Of a stretch of 64,000 nt of DNA, positions 49,972-58,596 are shown piece after piece. The stretch is from Gimibacter soli. GTDB taxonomy: Bacteria > Pseudomonadota > Alphaproteobacteria > Sphingomonadales > Kordiimonadaceae. Location of the stretch: positions 496,001 through 560,000 of the forward strand of contig NZ_CP116805.1 in assembly GCF_028463845.1 (NCBI RefSeq), read 5' to 3'. Position 1 is the stretch's first letter. Each line of letters begins with the position of its first letter. The notes under the pieces are model-generated. The model was not told the origin of the DNA, did no database searches, and saw only the letters and a list, made by a program, of their open reading frames with translations. The translations under genes were made by a program, and so were the position numbers.

Positions 49972-51717
49972 GTGAAACCGGCCAGCCAGCAATTTTCGCT
50001 TCTCGATGTCGCCGGCGCCGCCCAGCGCGCCGAGATCGTCCGCGCGAAAGGCCAAGGTGCGCTTGCCGGTATTCGGGACAACTTTTTCCGTGGTCTCCGT
50101 GAATGGGGTTACAGGACAAAGCTTTATGGCCACCGCCTGAAGGGCCGCCACCCGGTCCAACTTCTGTTCTCGCCCGATGACCCGGCCCCCGGCAGCGCCG
50201 TCATGGGCTCGGCGCTTCTTGGCGGCGAGATGATGGCGGGCGAGGCCAGCCTGCCGATTGACGATAATTTCTGGAAGCTCCTGACCATTTCGGGCGCCGA
50301 GGCCTTTGCCTATGCGCATCGCTTCCACTGGCTGCAGGATCTGGCGCAGGTGGGGGACCAGCGCGAAGCCCGCGCGGTGGCCGAGCGCCTCACCCGGGGC
50401 TGGCTCGCCATCGGGCAGGATTATGACCCCGCGATCTGGGCTGCGGAAACGCTGGCCCGGCGGCTCATCCACTGGCTGGCGCATGCGCCGCTGGTTATGT
50501 CGTCCGGGGATCTTGTTTATCGTTCGTCGATCCTCCTGACCATGGCGCGGCAGGCCCGGCACCTGATGCGGGTGCTGGATGATGCTGACCCCGGCCTTCC
50601 CCGGCATTATACCGCCGCTGCACTCACCATGGCCGGTGTGCTGCTGCCGGGCGGGCAGGCATGGCGGCTGAAGGGTGTGAAAGCGCTCGACCGGCAGGTC
50701 ACAGCCTTTGTGCTGGCGGATGGTGGCCCTGCGAGCCGTGATCCGTCAGACGCGATCCGCGCCATGCAGCTTCTGATCCTTGTGCGCGACAGCTTTGTGG
50801 GCGTGAAGGGCGAACCGCCGGCCTTCCTGCAAATGGCGCTGGATCGGATCGGGCCTTTTGTCCGGTCGCTCCGCCACGGCGATGGCAGTTTTGCGGGCTT
50901 CAACGGCGTATCTGCCGAAGGCGGCCACGGTGTCGATGCGCTTCTTGCAGCGTCCGATGCGCGCGGCAAGCCGATCGAGAATGCAGCCCACGCCGGCTAC
51001 CAGCGGATGGCGCTCGGGCGGGGCTGCGTGATCGTCGATTCCGGCCCGCCACCGGCGCCGGAGCTGTCTTCGCACGCGCACGCCGGCACCGCGAGCTTCG
51101 AATTCTCGCACGGGACCGACCGGATCATCGTCAATATGGGGCCGGGGCCGGAAAGCGGGCCGCTTGCGTCCCTCCACGGTCTCGCGCGGACGAGTGCGGC
51201 GCATTCGACCCTGATCATCGGGGACCGCAATTCCTGCCGCATCCTTGATGACGGGCGGCTGGGCGACGGTGTCCGCAGCGTTACCACCTCCCGCGAGGCA
51301 GGGCCGGATGGCACGCTTCTCGAGGTCGCGCATGATGGCTATGTGAAGCGCTTCGGTGCGCGCCATGTCCGCAAGCTCTATCTGCGCCCCGATGGCAACC
51401 GGCTCGATGGGGCCGATATCCTCACCACCACGCGACGGCGCGGCATGGGCAGCGGCGAAGTCTTGTTGCGCTTTCACCTGCACCCCGCTATCAAGCCCCG
51501 CGAGGATGAAGGCGGCGTGATTTTCCTTGAGACGCGCAGTGGCTCCCTGTGGCGCTTCACAGTGGAGGGCGGCGCAGCCCGGCTTGAGGAAAGCCTCTAT
51601 CTGCCGCGCCCGGCCGATATGCAGGGCACGCACCAGATCGTGGTCCGTCTCGACCGCAGCGACGGCCTTGAAATGGGCTGCGTGTGGGCCCTCGTCCGGG
51701 TGAGTGGCAAAATCTGA
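49972..51717 (+). CDS. Heparinase II/III family protein
   Basis: A 581-residue protein. The N-terminal ~320 residues are a helical (alpha/alpha toroid) lyase-type domain (FHWLQDLAQVGD, WAAETLARRLIHWLAHAP, FLQMALDRIGPFVRSLRHGD). The C-terminal part is a beta-rich heparinase II/III domain with ASFEFSHGTDRIIVNMGP, AHSTLIIGDRNSC and VAHDGYVKRFGARHVRKLYL. No signal peptide is seen. Despite the name, members at this conserved place between rpe and purH are uncharacterised; the polysaccharide is unknown. GTG start, GGCGGGG nearby. Confidence 0.9.
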   Translation: MKPASQQFSLLDVAGAAQRAEIVRAKGQGALAGIRDNFFRGLREWGYRTKLYGHRLKGRHPVQLLFSPDDPAPGSAVMGSALLGGEMMAGEASLPIDDNFWKLLTISGAEAFAYAHRFHWLQDLAQVGDQREARAVAERLTRGWLAIGQDYDPAIWAAETLARRLIHWLAHAPLVMSSGDLVYRSSILLTMARQARHLMRVLDDADPGLPRHYTAAALTMAGVLLPGGQAWRLKGVKALDRQVTAFVLADGGPASRDPSDAIRAMQLLILVRDSFVGVKGEPPAFLQMALDRIGPFVRSLRHGDGSFAGFNGVSAEGGHGVDALLAASDARGKPIENAAHAGYQRMALGRGCVIVDSGPPPAPELSSHAHAGTASFEFSHGTDRIIVNMGPGPESGPLASLHGLARTSAAHSTLIIGDRNSCRILDDGRLGDGVRSVTTSREAGPDGTLLEVAHDGYVKRFGARHVRKLYLRPDGNRLDGADILTTTRRRGMGSGEVLLRFHLHPAIKPREDEGGVIFLETRSGSLWRFTVEGGAARLEESLYLPRPADMQGTHQIVVRLDRSDGLEMGCVWALVRVSGKI

Positions 51718-51778
51718 CGGCGCAGGCGCCGGGCACCGGGTCCGGTCTGCCACGCCCTATTGAAACAAGGCTTGGTAC

Positions 51779-53362
51779 ATGACCGATCTCGTCCGCGTCG
51801 AACGCGCTCTTCTTTCCGTTTCCGATAAAACCGGCCTCATCGAGCTCGCAAAGGCGCTCGTGGCGGCGGGTGTGGAAATACTGTCGACCGGCGGCTCGGC
51901 CAAGGCAATCCGCGATGCGGGCCTGCCCGTGAAGGAAGTGGCCGATCACACCGGCTTCCCCGAAATGATGGACGGCCGCGTGAAGACGCTGCACCCGATG
52001 ATCCACGGCGGCCTTCTGGCCCTGCGCGATAACGCCACCCACAAGGCAGCGATGGACGAGCACGGCATCGGCGCCATCGATCTGGTTGCCATCAACCTCT
52101 ATCCGTTCGAGGCAACGGTCGCCAAGGGCGGCTCCTATGAAGACTGTGTCGAGAATATCGATATCGGCGGCCCGGCCATGGTGCGCTCGGCGGCCAAGAA
52201 CCATGGCTTCGTGACGATCCTGACGGACCCCGCCGACTATACGGAAGTGATCGAGGCGCTGAAAGCCGAGGGCGGCACCCGCCTGGATGCGCGCAAACGT
52301 TTTGCTGCCAAGGCCTACAGTCGCACCGCCGCTTACGACAGCGCCATTTCGCGCTGGTTCGCGGGCGAACTGGGCAATGCCTATCCCGACCGCCTGACCC
52401 TCGCGGGGGAAAAGGTGCAGGACTGTCGCTACGGCGAAAACCCGCACCAGTCGGCCGCCTTCTACCGCACCAACGAACAGCGCCCCGGCATCGCCACGGC
52501 GAAGCAGCTGCAGGGCAAGGAACTTTCCTACAATAACCTGAACGACACCGATGCGGCGTTCGAGCTCGTCAGCGAGTTCGACCCCAAGGTGCCGACGGTT
52601 GCCATCATCAAGCACGCCAACCCGTGCGGTGTGGCCACGGGCACGAGCCTGAAGGCCGCCTACGAAAAAGCCCTGAAGTGCGATCCGGTATCGGCCTTCG
52701 GCGGCATCGTGGCGCTGAATGGCACGCTCGACGCCGAAACGGCTGAAGAAGTCGTCAAGGTCTTCACAGAAGTGATCATCGCGCCGGCGGTCACCGATGA
52801 AGCCGCCGCTATCGTGGCCGCGAAGAAGAACCTGCGTCTGCTGGTCACCGGTGGTCTCGCCAACCCCGAACAGGGCGCGCAGATGGTGAAATCCGTCGCC
52901 GGTGGTTTCCTCGTGCAGAACCGCGATACGGGCCGCGTGACGGTTGATGACCTGAAGGTGGTGACCGCGCGCAAGCCGAGCGAGCAGGAACTGAAGGACA
53001 TGCTGTTCGCCTTCCAGGTGGCCAAGCATGTGAAATCGAACGCTATCGTCTATGTGCGTGACGGTATGACCGTCGGCATCGGTGCCGGCCAGATGAACCG
53101 CCGGGACAGCAGCCGGATCGCTGCCATCCGCGCGGGCGAAGCTGCCGAGCTCGCCGGTGAAGCCGCAAGCCTTGCCAAGGGCTCGGTCGTGGCGTCGGAC
53201 GCCTTCTTCCCCTTCGCGGACGGCCTGCTGGCCGCTGCCGAAGCGGGCGCGACCGCGATCATCCAGCCTGGCGGCTCGATCCGCGATGACGATGTGATCA
53301 AGGCCGCGAACGAAGCCGGCCTTGCCATGGTCTTCACCGGCATGCGCCATTTCCGCCACTAG
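51779..53362 (+). CDS. purH: Bifunctional AICAR transformylase/IMP cyclohydrolase
   Basis: A 527-residue enzyme of the last two purine steps: formyl transfer to AICAR and ring closure to IMP. The N-terminal MGS-like cyclohydrolase domain starts [15 protein letters not shown] and has [19 protein letters not shown]. The transformylase domain contains the KHANPCG motif (near residue 280), the FGGIVALNG block and the final [21 protein letters not shown] strong terminator follows, so it ends the operon. It consumes AICAR, a by-product of the HisF/HisH step. Confidence 0.98.
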   Translation: MTDLVRVERALLSVSDKTGLIELAKALVAAGVEILSTGGSAKAIRDAGLPVKEVADHTGFPEMMDGRVKTLHPMIHGGLLALRDNATHKAAMDEHGIGAIDLVAINLYPFEATVAKGGSYEDCVENIDIGGPAMVRSAAKNHGFVTILTDPADYTEVIEALKAEGGTRLDARKRFAAKAYSRTAAYDSAISRWFAGELGNAYPDRLTLAGEKVQDCRYGENPHQSAAFYRTNEQRPGIATAKQLQGKELSYNNLNDTDAAFELVSEFDPKVPTVAIIKHANPCGVATGTSLKAAYEKALKCDPVSAFGGIVALNGTLDAETAEEVVKVFTEVIIAPAVTDEAAAIVAAKKNLRLLVTGGLANPEQGAQMVKSVAGGFLVQNRDTGRVTVDDLKVVTARKPSEQELKDMLFAFQVAKHVKSNAIVYVRDGMTVGIGAGQMNRRDSSRIAAIRAGEAAELAGEAASLAKGSVVASDAFFPFADGLLAAAEAGATAIIQPGGSIRDDDVIKAANEAGLAMVFTGMRHFRH

Positions 53363-53386
53363 GAGGCGGGCTTTCCCAAAAACGAA

Positions 53387-53424
53387 GGGGCAGGCCAGCA
53401 TCGCTGCGGCCTGCCCCTTTTTTT
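53387..53424 (+). terminator. Intrinsic terminator after purH
   Basis: GGGGCAGGCC (53387-53396) and GGCCTGCCCC (53408-53417) form a perfect 10-bp stem, followed at once by seven T. On the minus strand a partial A/T tract also lies beyond the stem, so it may act for the convergent lipoprotein gene as well. Confidence 0.93.
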
Positions 53425-53448
53425 GTTCTGGCGATCTGCCGGAAGGAC

Positions 53449-53766
53449 TTAGGCGTCGGGCTCGGTGGCCTCTTCAACCTTCTCCTCGGCGTCGTCCATC
53501 ATCTCTTTCGCCTTGTCTTTCATGTCGTCCATGGCTTCCTCGGCGCCGTCAGCAGCTTCTTCAGCAGCGTCCTTCACGTCGTCGGCGGCATCCGAAGCAG
53601 CGTCTTTTGCTTCGTCAGCCATGTCTTTCATGGAATCCTTGGCTTCTTCCATGGTGCTTTCAGCAGCCGGAGCCTCTTCCGTGGCTGCTTCCTCTTTCTT
53701 CTCGCCGCAGGCGGCAACACCGGCCACGAGGGCGGCGATCATCAGATAACGAAGTTCCTGTGCCAT
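53449..53766 (-). CDS. Acidic Ala-rich helical lipoprotein
   Basis: A 105-residue protein with signal peptide and lipobox (VAAC, Cys20). The entire mature part is a low-complexity helix of Ala, Glu, Asp, Lys and Met with repeating AKD/EEA/DDxKDxA-like heptads, predicted to be amphipathic or coiled-coil. Such proteins recall Lpp-like or apolipoprotein-like envelope spacers, without clear homology. It is convergent with purH and shares the terminator region. Confidence 0.75.
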   Translation of the reverse strand: MAQELRYLMIAALVAGVAACGEKKEEAATEEAPAAESTMEEAKDSMKDMADEAKDAASDAADDVKDAAEEAADGAEEAMDDMKDKAKEMMDDAEEKVEEATEPDA

Positions 53767-53880
53767 TGTCTCTCTCCCTTGCTTCCATCCGCGGGCGTCC
53801 CGTTGCTACCCGCTCGCAGGTGCAACCATAAAACATTGGTTTAGTTGAAGGAACAGCTAATTTTGAGGCGAGGTGGCGGC

Positions 53881-54285
53881 TCAGGGCTGCAGGATATCAC
53901 GCAGGCCCTCCAGCCAGCGGTCAAGGTCACCATCACCGAAGGGGGCAGCGGGCATTTTGCCCCACACCGGGGCCGGCCAGGCGGGGTCGCCGTGGAAGCG
54001 CGCGATGACATGCACATGCAGCTGCGGCACCATGTTGCCAAGGGCCGCGACATTGATCTTGTCGGCTGAAAAGGCTGTCTTCAAGCGACTGGAAACGAAG
54101 GATATTTCATCCATCAGTGTGTCGCGGTCCGTGGCTTCCAGCTCGAAAATCTCGGTGATATTGTCGCGGTCCGGCACAAGGATCAGCCAGGGGTAATTGG
54201 CGTCCTTCATGAGGAGAACGTGCGAGAGCGCCAGCCGGCAAACCGGCACCGTATCGGCGACAAGCTGTGGGTGCAGCGCTGCCAT
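53881..54285 (-). CDS. HIT-domain protein
   Basis: A 134-residue histidine-triad-type protein. The motif QLHVHVIARF (near residue 88) has the triad form HxHxH only partly (L-H-V-H-V then no third His, usually Q/H), as in many short alphaproteobacterial HIT proteins. Upstream elements VLLMKDANYPWLILVPDRD form the nucleotide pocket. It overlaps no gene but starts one base after nth ends and is probably in the same transcript. Confidence 0.88.
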   Translation of the reverse strand: MAALHPQLVADTVPVCRLALSHVLLMKDANYPWLILVPDRDNITEIFELEATDRDTLMDEISFVSSRLKTAFSADKINVAALGNMVPQLHVHVIARFHGDPAWPAPVWGKMPAAPFGDGDLDRWLEGLRDILQP

Positions 54286-54286
54286 T

Positions 54287-54952
54287 TCAGGCCGCCGTCT
54301 TTTCGTTAAACTGGCAAAGATCGATCACCGGGCAGGCTGCGCAATCGGGTTTTCGGGCCTTGCAGATGTAACGACCATGCAGAATCAGCCAGTGATGGGC
54401 GTGCCGCGCGAAGGGGGCAGGGATCGCCTGCATCAGCTTTTTCTCAACGGCGAGGGGTGTTTTGCCCGGCGCCATGCCGGTACGGTTGGCAACGCGGAAA
54501 ATGTGGGTATCCACCGCACAAGTGGGCTCGCCGAACGCGATGTTCAGGACAACATTCGCCGTCTTGCGGCCGACGCCAGCAAGGCTTTCCAGCGCTTCGC
54601 GGTCACGTGGGACTTCGGAGCCGTAAACATCCACGAGCCGCCTTGAGAGCAGCATCACATTCTCGGCCTTGGCGTTATAAAGCCCGATGGTCTTGATGTG
54701 TGATTTCAGGCCCTCAAGGCCGAGCGCCAGCATCTTTTCAGGCGTATCGGCCACCTTGAAAAGGGCGCGGGTCGCCTTGTTCACGCCCACATCGGTAGCC
54801 TGCGCCGACAGGACAACCGCCACCAGCAGGGTGAATTCGTTCACATACTCAAGCTCGCCCTTGGGCTCGGGGTTTTTCGCCTCGAGCCGCGCGAAAAATT
54901 CGGTGATCTCGGCGGGCTTCATCAGCCGCGCCTTCTTTGCTTTCGCCGCCAC
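54287..54952 (-). CDS. nth: Endonuclease III (DNA glycosylase/AP lyase)
   Basis: A 221-residue repair enzyme for oxidised pyrimidines. The HhH-GPD core has LLVAVVLSAQATDVGVNKATR, the helix-hairpin-helix LAGVGRKTANVVL with the catalytic Lys, and the catalytic Asp in CAVDTHIFRVANR. The C-terminal cluster CKARKPDCAACPVIDLC fits C-x6-C-x2-C-x5-C exactly and binds 4Fe-4S. The GTG at 54952 lies 3 bases after the HlyD gene; an ATG at 54922 is an alternative start. The tight junction suggests readthrough from the secretion operon. Confidence 0.95.
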   Translation of the reverse strand: MAAKAKKARLMKPAEITEFFARLEAKNPEPKGELEYVNEFTLLVAVVLSAQATDVGVNKATRALFKVADTPEKMLALGLEGLKSHIKTIGLYNAKAENVMLLSRRLVDVYGSEVPRDREALESLAGVGRKTANVVLNIAFGEPTCAVDTHIFRVANRTGMAPGKTPLAVEKKLMQAIPAPFARHAHHWLILHGRYICKARKPDCAACPVIDLCQFNEKTAA

Positions 54953-54955
54953 CTC

Positions 54956-56386
54956 TCAGCGCTCCGCGAAAGCGGTGGCAAGGGACGTACGGATCGGGCG
55001 GATCAGATATCCCATCAGGCTTTTCTCGCCGGTCTGGATATCGGCGGTCACCGTCATGCCCGGCACGATCTGGTTCGAGGCCGGGTCGGTGCCGACATAG
55101 TTCTTTTCCAGCACCACGCGGGCCTTGTAGTAGACGCTGCCGTCAGGGGCATCGAAGGTGTCGGGCGACACCCGGTCCACGCGGCCGTCGATCCCGCCGT
55201 AGCGGCCATATTTGTAACTGTCGACGCGGATCAGCACCGGCATGCCTTGTTTGATGTGGCCCACATCGCGGGTTGAAACCTTTACTTCGGCGACCAGTAC
55301 ATCGTGGCTCGGGACAAGGGTCAGCAGCGTGGTGCCGGGGGCGACCACGGCGCCGGCGCGGGTGGCGACGAGGCCGTTCACCCGGCCATTGAGCGAAGCG
55401 CGCACCGACAGGCGCTCGACGCGCGCTGTCAGATCCCGCAGGCTGTCTTCAGCGATGGCAAGCTCCGTACCGGCGGAAGCCGCGGCTTCAAGTGCGTCCC
55501 GGCGCAAGCCCTCGGTGGTCGCGGCTTCGTTGGAGCGCGCCTCGATCAGGCCGGCTTCGGCGCGGGCGAGCGATGTCTTGCGGGCGGCAAGCTCGCCGGC
55601 CTCACGGCCATATTCGGTTTCGGCATCGAGCACACTGCCGCGTGACCCTGTACCCCTCTTGAGGAGCGCTTGCCGCATTTCGAGCGATTCCTTGAGGGCG
55701 CGGACCTGGATCCCGAGGGCGGCGACTTCTTCGGTATAGCCGGCGACTTCGGCTTCACGGGTCAGGGTCACGGCATGGGCGGCCCCGATGCGGGCATCCT
55801 GTGTGGCCTTGGCGGCCTCATAGGCCTGCCGGGCGTCGGCCACAAGGCCGGGGAAGTCCTGGCTCCAGCGGTCGAAGCGCGGATCGCGGCCCTCGGCGAG
55901 GGCCAGCTGGCGTTCGCGCGACATGGCAAGGGCGGCCACACGGGCGCGCTGGCCGTCATAGCGGGCCTGCAGTTCGGTATCGGTGAGGCGCATCAGCACC
56001 TGGCCGATCTTCACCTCTTCGCCTTCCTGCACCATCACATCGCTGACGATGCCGCCATCCTTGGTCTGTACCGGCAGGGTCAGCATCGAGGGCAGCACTT
56101 CGCCCGGGGCCACAGCCTTCTCCGCGAAAGTCGAGAGGCTGGCCCACAGAAGGAAAACGGCCACAAGACCTGCCATCACCCGAACAGCGATGGTGAGGGC
56201 AGCTGGCGGGTTGGTTTCCTCCAGAAGCACCGAGCGCGACAGGAGCTTGGCGTCCTCGCGCGTGATGGCGGCGGCCACTTCGGTCGAGGTCCAGGCGATG
56301 GTGCGGGCGGGCACGTTTGCACGGGCAGCGACGGCGGCGCCTGCTGTCTCGGTTGCGACCACGCTGTCCTTGGGTTTACGGACCAT
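54956..56386 (-). CDS. Type I secretion membrane-fusion protein (HlyD family)
   Basis: A 476-residue periplasmic adaptor joining the ABC exporter to an outer-membrane channel. A long N-terminal cytoplasmic part precedes one transmembrane helix (about residues 63-88, IAVRVMAGLVAVFLLWASL). The lipoyl/barrel-sandwich half (VQTKDGGIVSDVMVQEGEEVKIGQVLMRL) is followed by a long alpha-helical hairpin (about 140-310). The second half is LSVRASLNGRVNGLV, and VLVAEVKVSTRDVGHIKQGMP leads to a conserved C-terminal domain ending GMTVTADIQTGEKSLMGYL. Its start overlaps the ABC gene's stop (TGATG). No TolC gene is in the window. Confidence 0.93.
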   Translation of the reverse strand: MVRKPKDSVVATETAGAAVAARANVPARTIAWTSTEVAAAITREDAKLLSRSVLLEETNPPAALTIAVRVMAGLVAVFLLWASLSTFAEKAVAPGEVLPSMLTLPVQTKDGGIVSDVMVQEGEEVKIGQVLMRLTDTELQARYDGQRARVAALAMSRERQLALAEGRDPRFDRWSQDFPGLVADARQAYEAAKATQDARIGAAHAVTLTREAEVAGYTEEVAALGIQVRALKESLEMRQALLKRGTGSRGSVLDAETEYGREAGELAARKTSLARAEAGLIEARSNEAATTEGLRRDALEAAASAGTELAIAEDSLRDLTARVERLSVRASLNGRVNGLVATRAGAVVAPGTTLLTLVPSHDVLVAEVKVSTRDVGHIKQGMPVLIRVDSYKYGRYGGIDGRVDRVSPDTFDAPDGSVYYKARVVLEKNYVGTDPASNQIVPGMTVTADIQTGEKSLMGYLIRPIRTSLATAFAER

Positions 56387-58596
56387 CAGCTTCCCCTCGT
56401 CACGGTGGAAAGCACCTCATCAGGTGTTCCGGCTTTGGTGATTGTACCACGGTTCATCAGGATCAGGCGATCGGCGAGCCGCAGGTGGCTCGGCCGGTGG
56501 GAGACCATGATGATTGTCTTGTCGCCCTTCAGGTTTTCAAGCGCTGCCACAAGGGCGGCGTCGCCCGGCTCGTCCAGCGCGTGGGCGGGTTCGTCCATCA
56601 GGATGATCGGCGCATCGGTCACATAGGCGCGCGCCAGTGCGATCTTCTGCTGGAGGCCCGAATTCATCTGGGCCAGCGACTGGTCGCCGAAGCGGCTGTT
56701 GAAGCCCTCGGGCAGCGCCTCGATGGCTTCAAGGGCACCGGAAAGCTGGCAGGCCTTGCGCAGGTCCTCGTCACTGGCGATCGGGTTCGACAGGCGCAGG
56801 TTCTGGGCAATCGTGCCATAGAAAAGCTTCGGCTGCTGCGGCACATAGGCGATGGCGTTGCGGAGCTCAGACGGCACGATCTGGCGGATATCCACCCCGT
56901 CGAGCGTGATCTGCCCGGCTTGCGGCCGGTGCATGGCGAGAAGCAGCCTGAGGATCGAGCTTTTGCCAGATCCGTTCGAGCCGCTGACCGCGAGAAACTC
57001 GCCGGGCTCGATATCGAAGCTGACGCCCAGAAGCGCGGGTTCGCCGTGCTGGTTATAGCGTAGCGACACGCGGTTGAAGCTGATGCCGCCCTGCCATGCG
57101 CGCACCACGCCCGACGATTGCTTCTGGCGGGAGGGCTCTTCCTCCATCGCCATCAGGCTATTGATCTGGCCGATGGCGAGCTTTGTCTGCTCGGCCCGTG
57201 TGAAGGTCAGGAACAGGTTCTGGATCGGCGACAGGACCCGCCAGGTCAGTGCCATCGCGGCAATCAGGGCGCCAAGCGACAGCTGCCCGGTGATCGCCAG
57301 TTCCACACCAACCACGAGGGTGGCGATGCCCGACAGCATCATCACGCCCTGTGCCAGCGTCTGGAACAGGAAGGAGATTTGCGTGGACCAATGGTGGGCC
57401 AGTGCTGATTCCGCCGAAATTTCCCGGAAACGCTGTCGCCAGACAGATTCAACGGCGGCTTCCTTGATCGTCCGCATGTTGGAGATCATCTCGACAAGGA
57501 AGCTGTGCCGCTCCGCCCGCTTGCGGCTGGAGACAAGCACTGCCCGCCGCATGCGCGGGGCAAGGATCCACCAGATGATCAGGTAAATTACGATCATGCC
57601 GACCGGCACAAAACCGAGCGGCCCGGCGATCAGGAACAGCGCGATCACAAAGATCACCACGAAGGGCATTTCAAGCGCCACGGTTACCAGAAGGCTGGTG
57701 AACAGGTCACGCAGCGAATCGAAATCGCGGAGCTTGGCAACCTGGCTGCCAAGCGGTGCCGATTCCGTCATGGTCGGCGGCAGGCCGATGATTTTCGAGA
57801 AGGTGCTGGTGCCGACAATCTGTTCGATACGCGCCCCGGCAAAGGCGATGAGGCGCGCGCGCACCATGCGCAGGGCGGTATCGAACGTGATAGCCAGCAG
57901 GCCGCCGACCATCAGGCTGACGAGCACATCGCCGGCGCGGATCGGGATCACCTGATCATAAAGGGCAAGGGTGAGTAGCGGCACGGCAAGCGCCAGCATG
58001 TTGAGGCAGAAGGTAATCAGCAGGAGCCGGGTCAGCACTGGCTGGAACCGTCGACCGATGGCGCTGAACCAGCCGCCGTGGGCGCGGCCCGGGTCTGTCG
58101 GCTCGCCCGAACGGTCAATCACATAGGCGGTGCCTGAAATCATCGGGTCATCGAGGACGACCTTGTCATGCTCGACGCCGCCGAAGGCCGCAACGCCGCC
58201 GGCTTCATCCTTGGTCAGCACATAGGGTTTGCTGGCGTCGGTGACGAAGATCAGCGGGAAAAGCCGCGGGTCGATTTCGGCAAGCCGCGCGATCCGCCGC
58301 TCCTGCGTGCGGTAGCCGAGAAGCGCGAGCACATTCTGCAGCTCCGCCATGCCAAGGGTGCTGGCGAAGTGGGGCAGGGCCTCGAAAAGTTCATTCAAGG
58401 TGCCGCGCCAGCCGAGAGCCTTCAGAAGCGGGAAAAGCGTGGCCGCGAAGGGCGACTGCGCCTCGAACGAGCCGTATCGGCCCTGCCGCAGTGCGTCGGC
58501 AAGCTGGTCGATCCCGCCGGTTGAAAGGCGGGGGCCGCGTTTGCGCCCGGCCTTTACCTTTTCTGGTCCGTCTGTGTTTTTGGTCTCGTCCGTCAC
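56386..58596 (-). CDS. Type I secretion ABC transporter with C39-like domain, subunit A
   Basis: A 736-residue half-transporter. The N-terminal ~165 residues resemble the peptidase C39-like (CLD) domain of LapB-type exporters and lack the catalytic Cys. Six transmembrane segments follow (about 185-470). The ATPase domain has Walker A GSNGSGKS (about 539-546), Walker B ILMDEP (about 665-670) and the H-loop His700 in VSHRPS. Its signature is MNSGL (about 644-648) in place of LSGGQ, a marked change. The GTG start overlaps the upstream ABC gene by GTGA. With the next subunit it probably forms a heterodimer. Confidence 0.92.
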   Translation of the reverse strand: MTDETKNTDGPEKVKAGRKRGPRLSTGGIDQLADALRQGRYGSFEAQSPFAATLFPLLKALGWRGTLNELFEALPHFASTLGMAELQNVLALLGYRTQERRIARLAEIDPRLFPLIFVTDASKPYVLTKDEAGGVAAFGGVEHDKVVLDDPMISGTAYVIDRSGEPTDPGRAHGGWFSAIGRRFQPVLTRLLLITFCLNMLALAVPLLTLALYDQVIPIRAGDVLVSLMVGGLLAITFDTALRMVRARLIAFAGARIEQIVGTSTFSKIIGLPPTMTESAPLGSQVAKLRDFDSLRDLFTSLLVTVALEMPFVVIFVIALFLIAGPLGFVPVGMIVIYLIIWWILAPRMRRAVLVSSRKRAERHSFLVEMISNMRTIKEAAVESVWRQRFREISAESALAHHWSTQISFLFQTLAQGVMMLSGIATLVVGVELAITGQLSLGALIAAMALTWRVLSPIQNLFLTFTRAEQTKLAIGQINSLMAMEEEPSRQKQSSGVVRAWQGGISFNRVSLRYNQHGEPALLGVSFDIEPGEFLAVSGSNGSGKSSILRLLLAMHRPQAGQITLDGVDIRQIVPSELRNAIAYVPQQPKLFYGTIAQNLRLSNPIASDEDLRKACQLSGALEAIEALPEGFNSRFGDQSLAQMNSGLQQKIALARAYVTDAPIILMDEPAHALDEPGDAALVAALENLKGDKTIIMVSHRPSHLRLADRLILMNRGTITKAGTPDEVLSTVTRGS

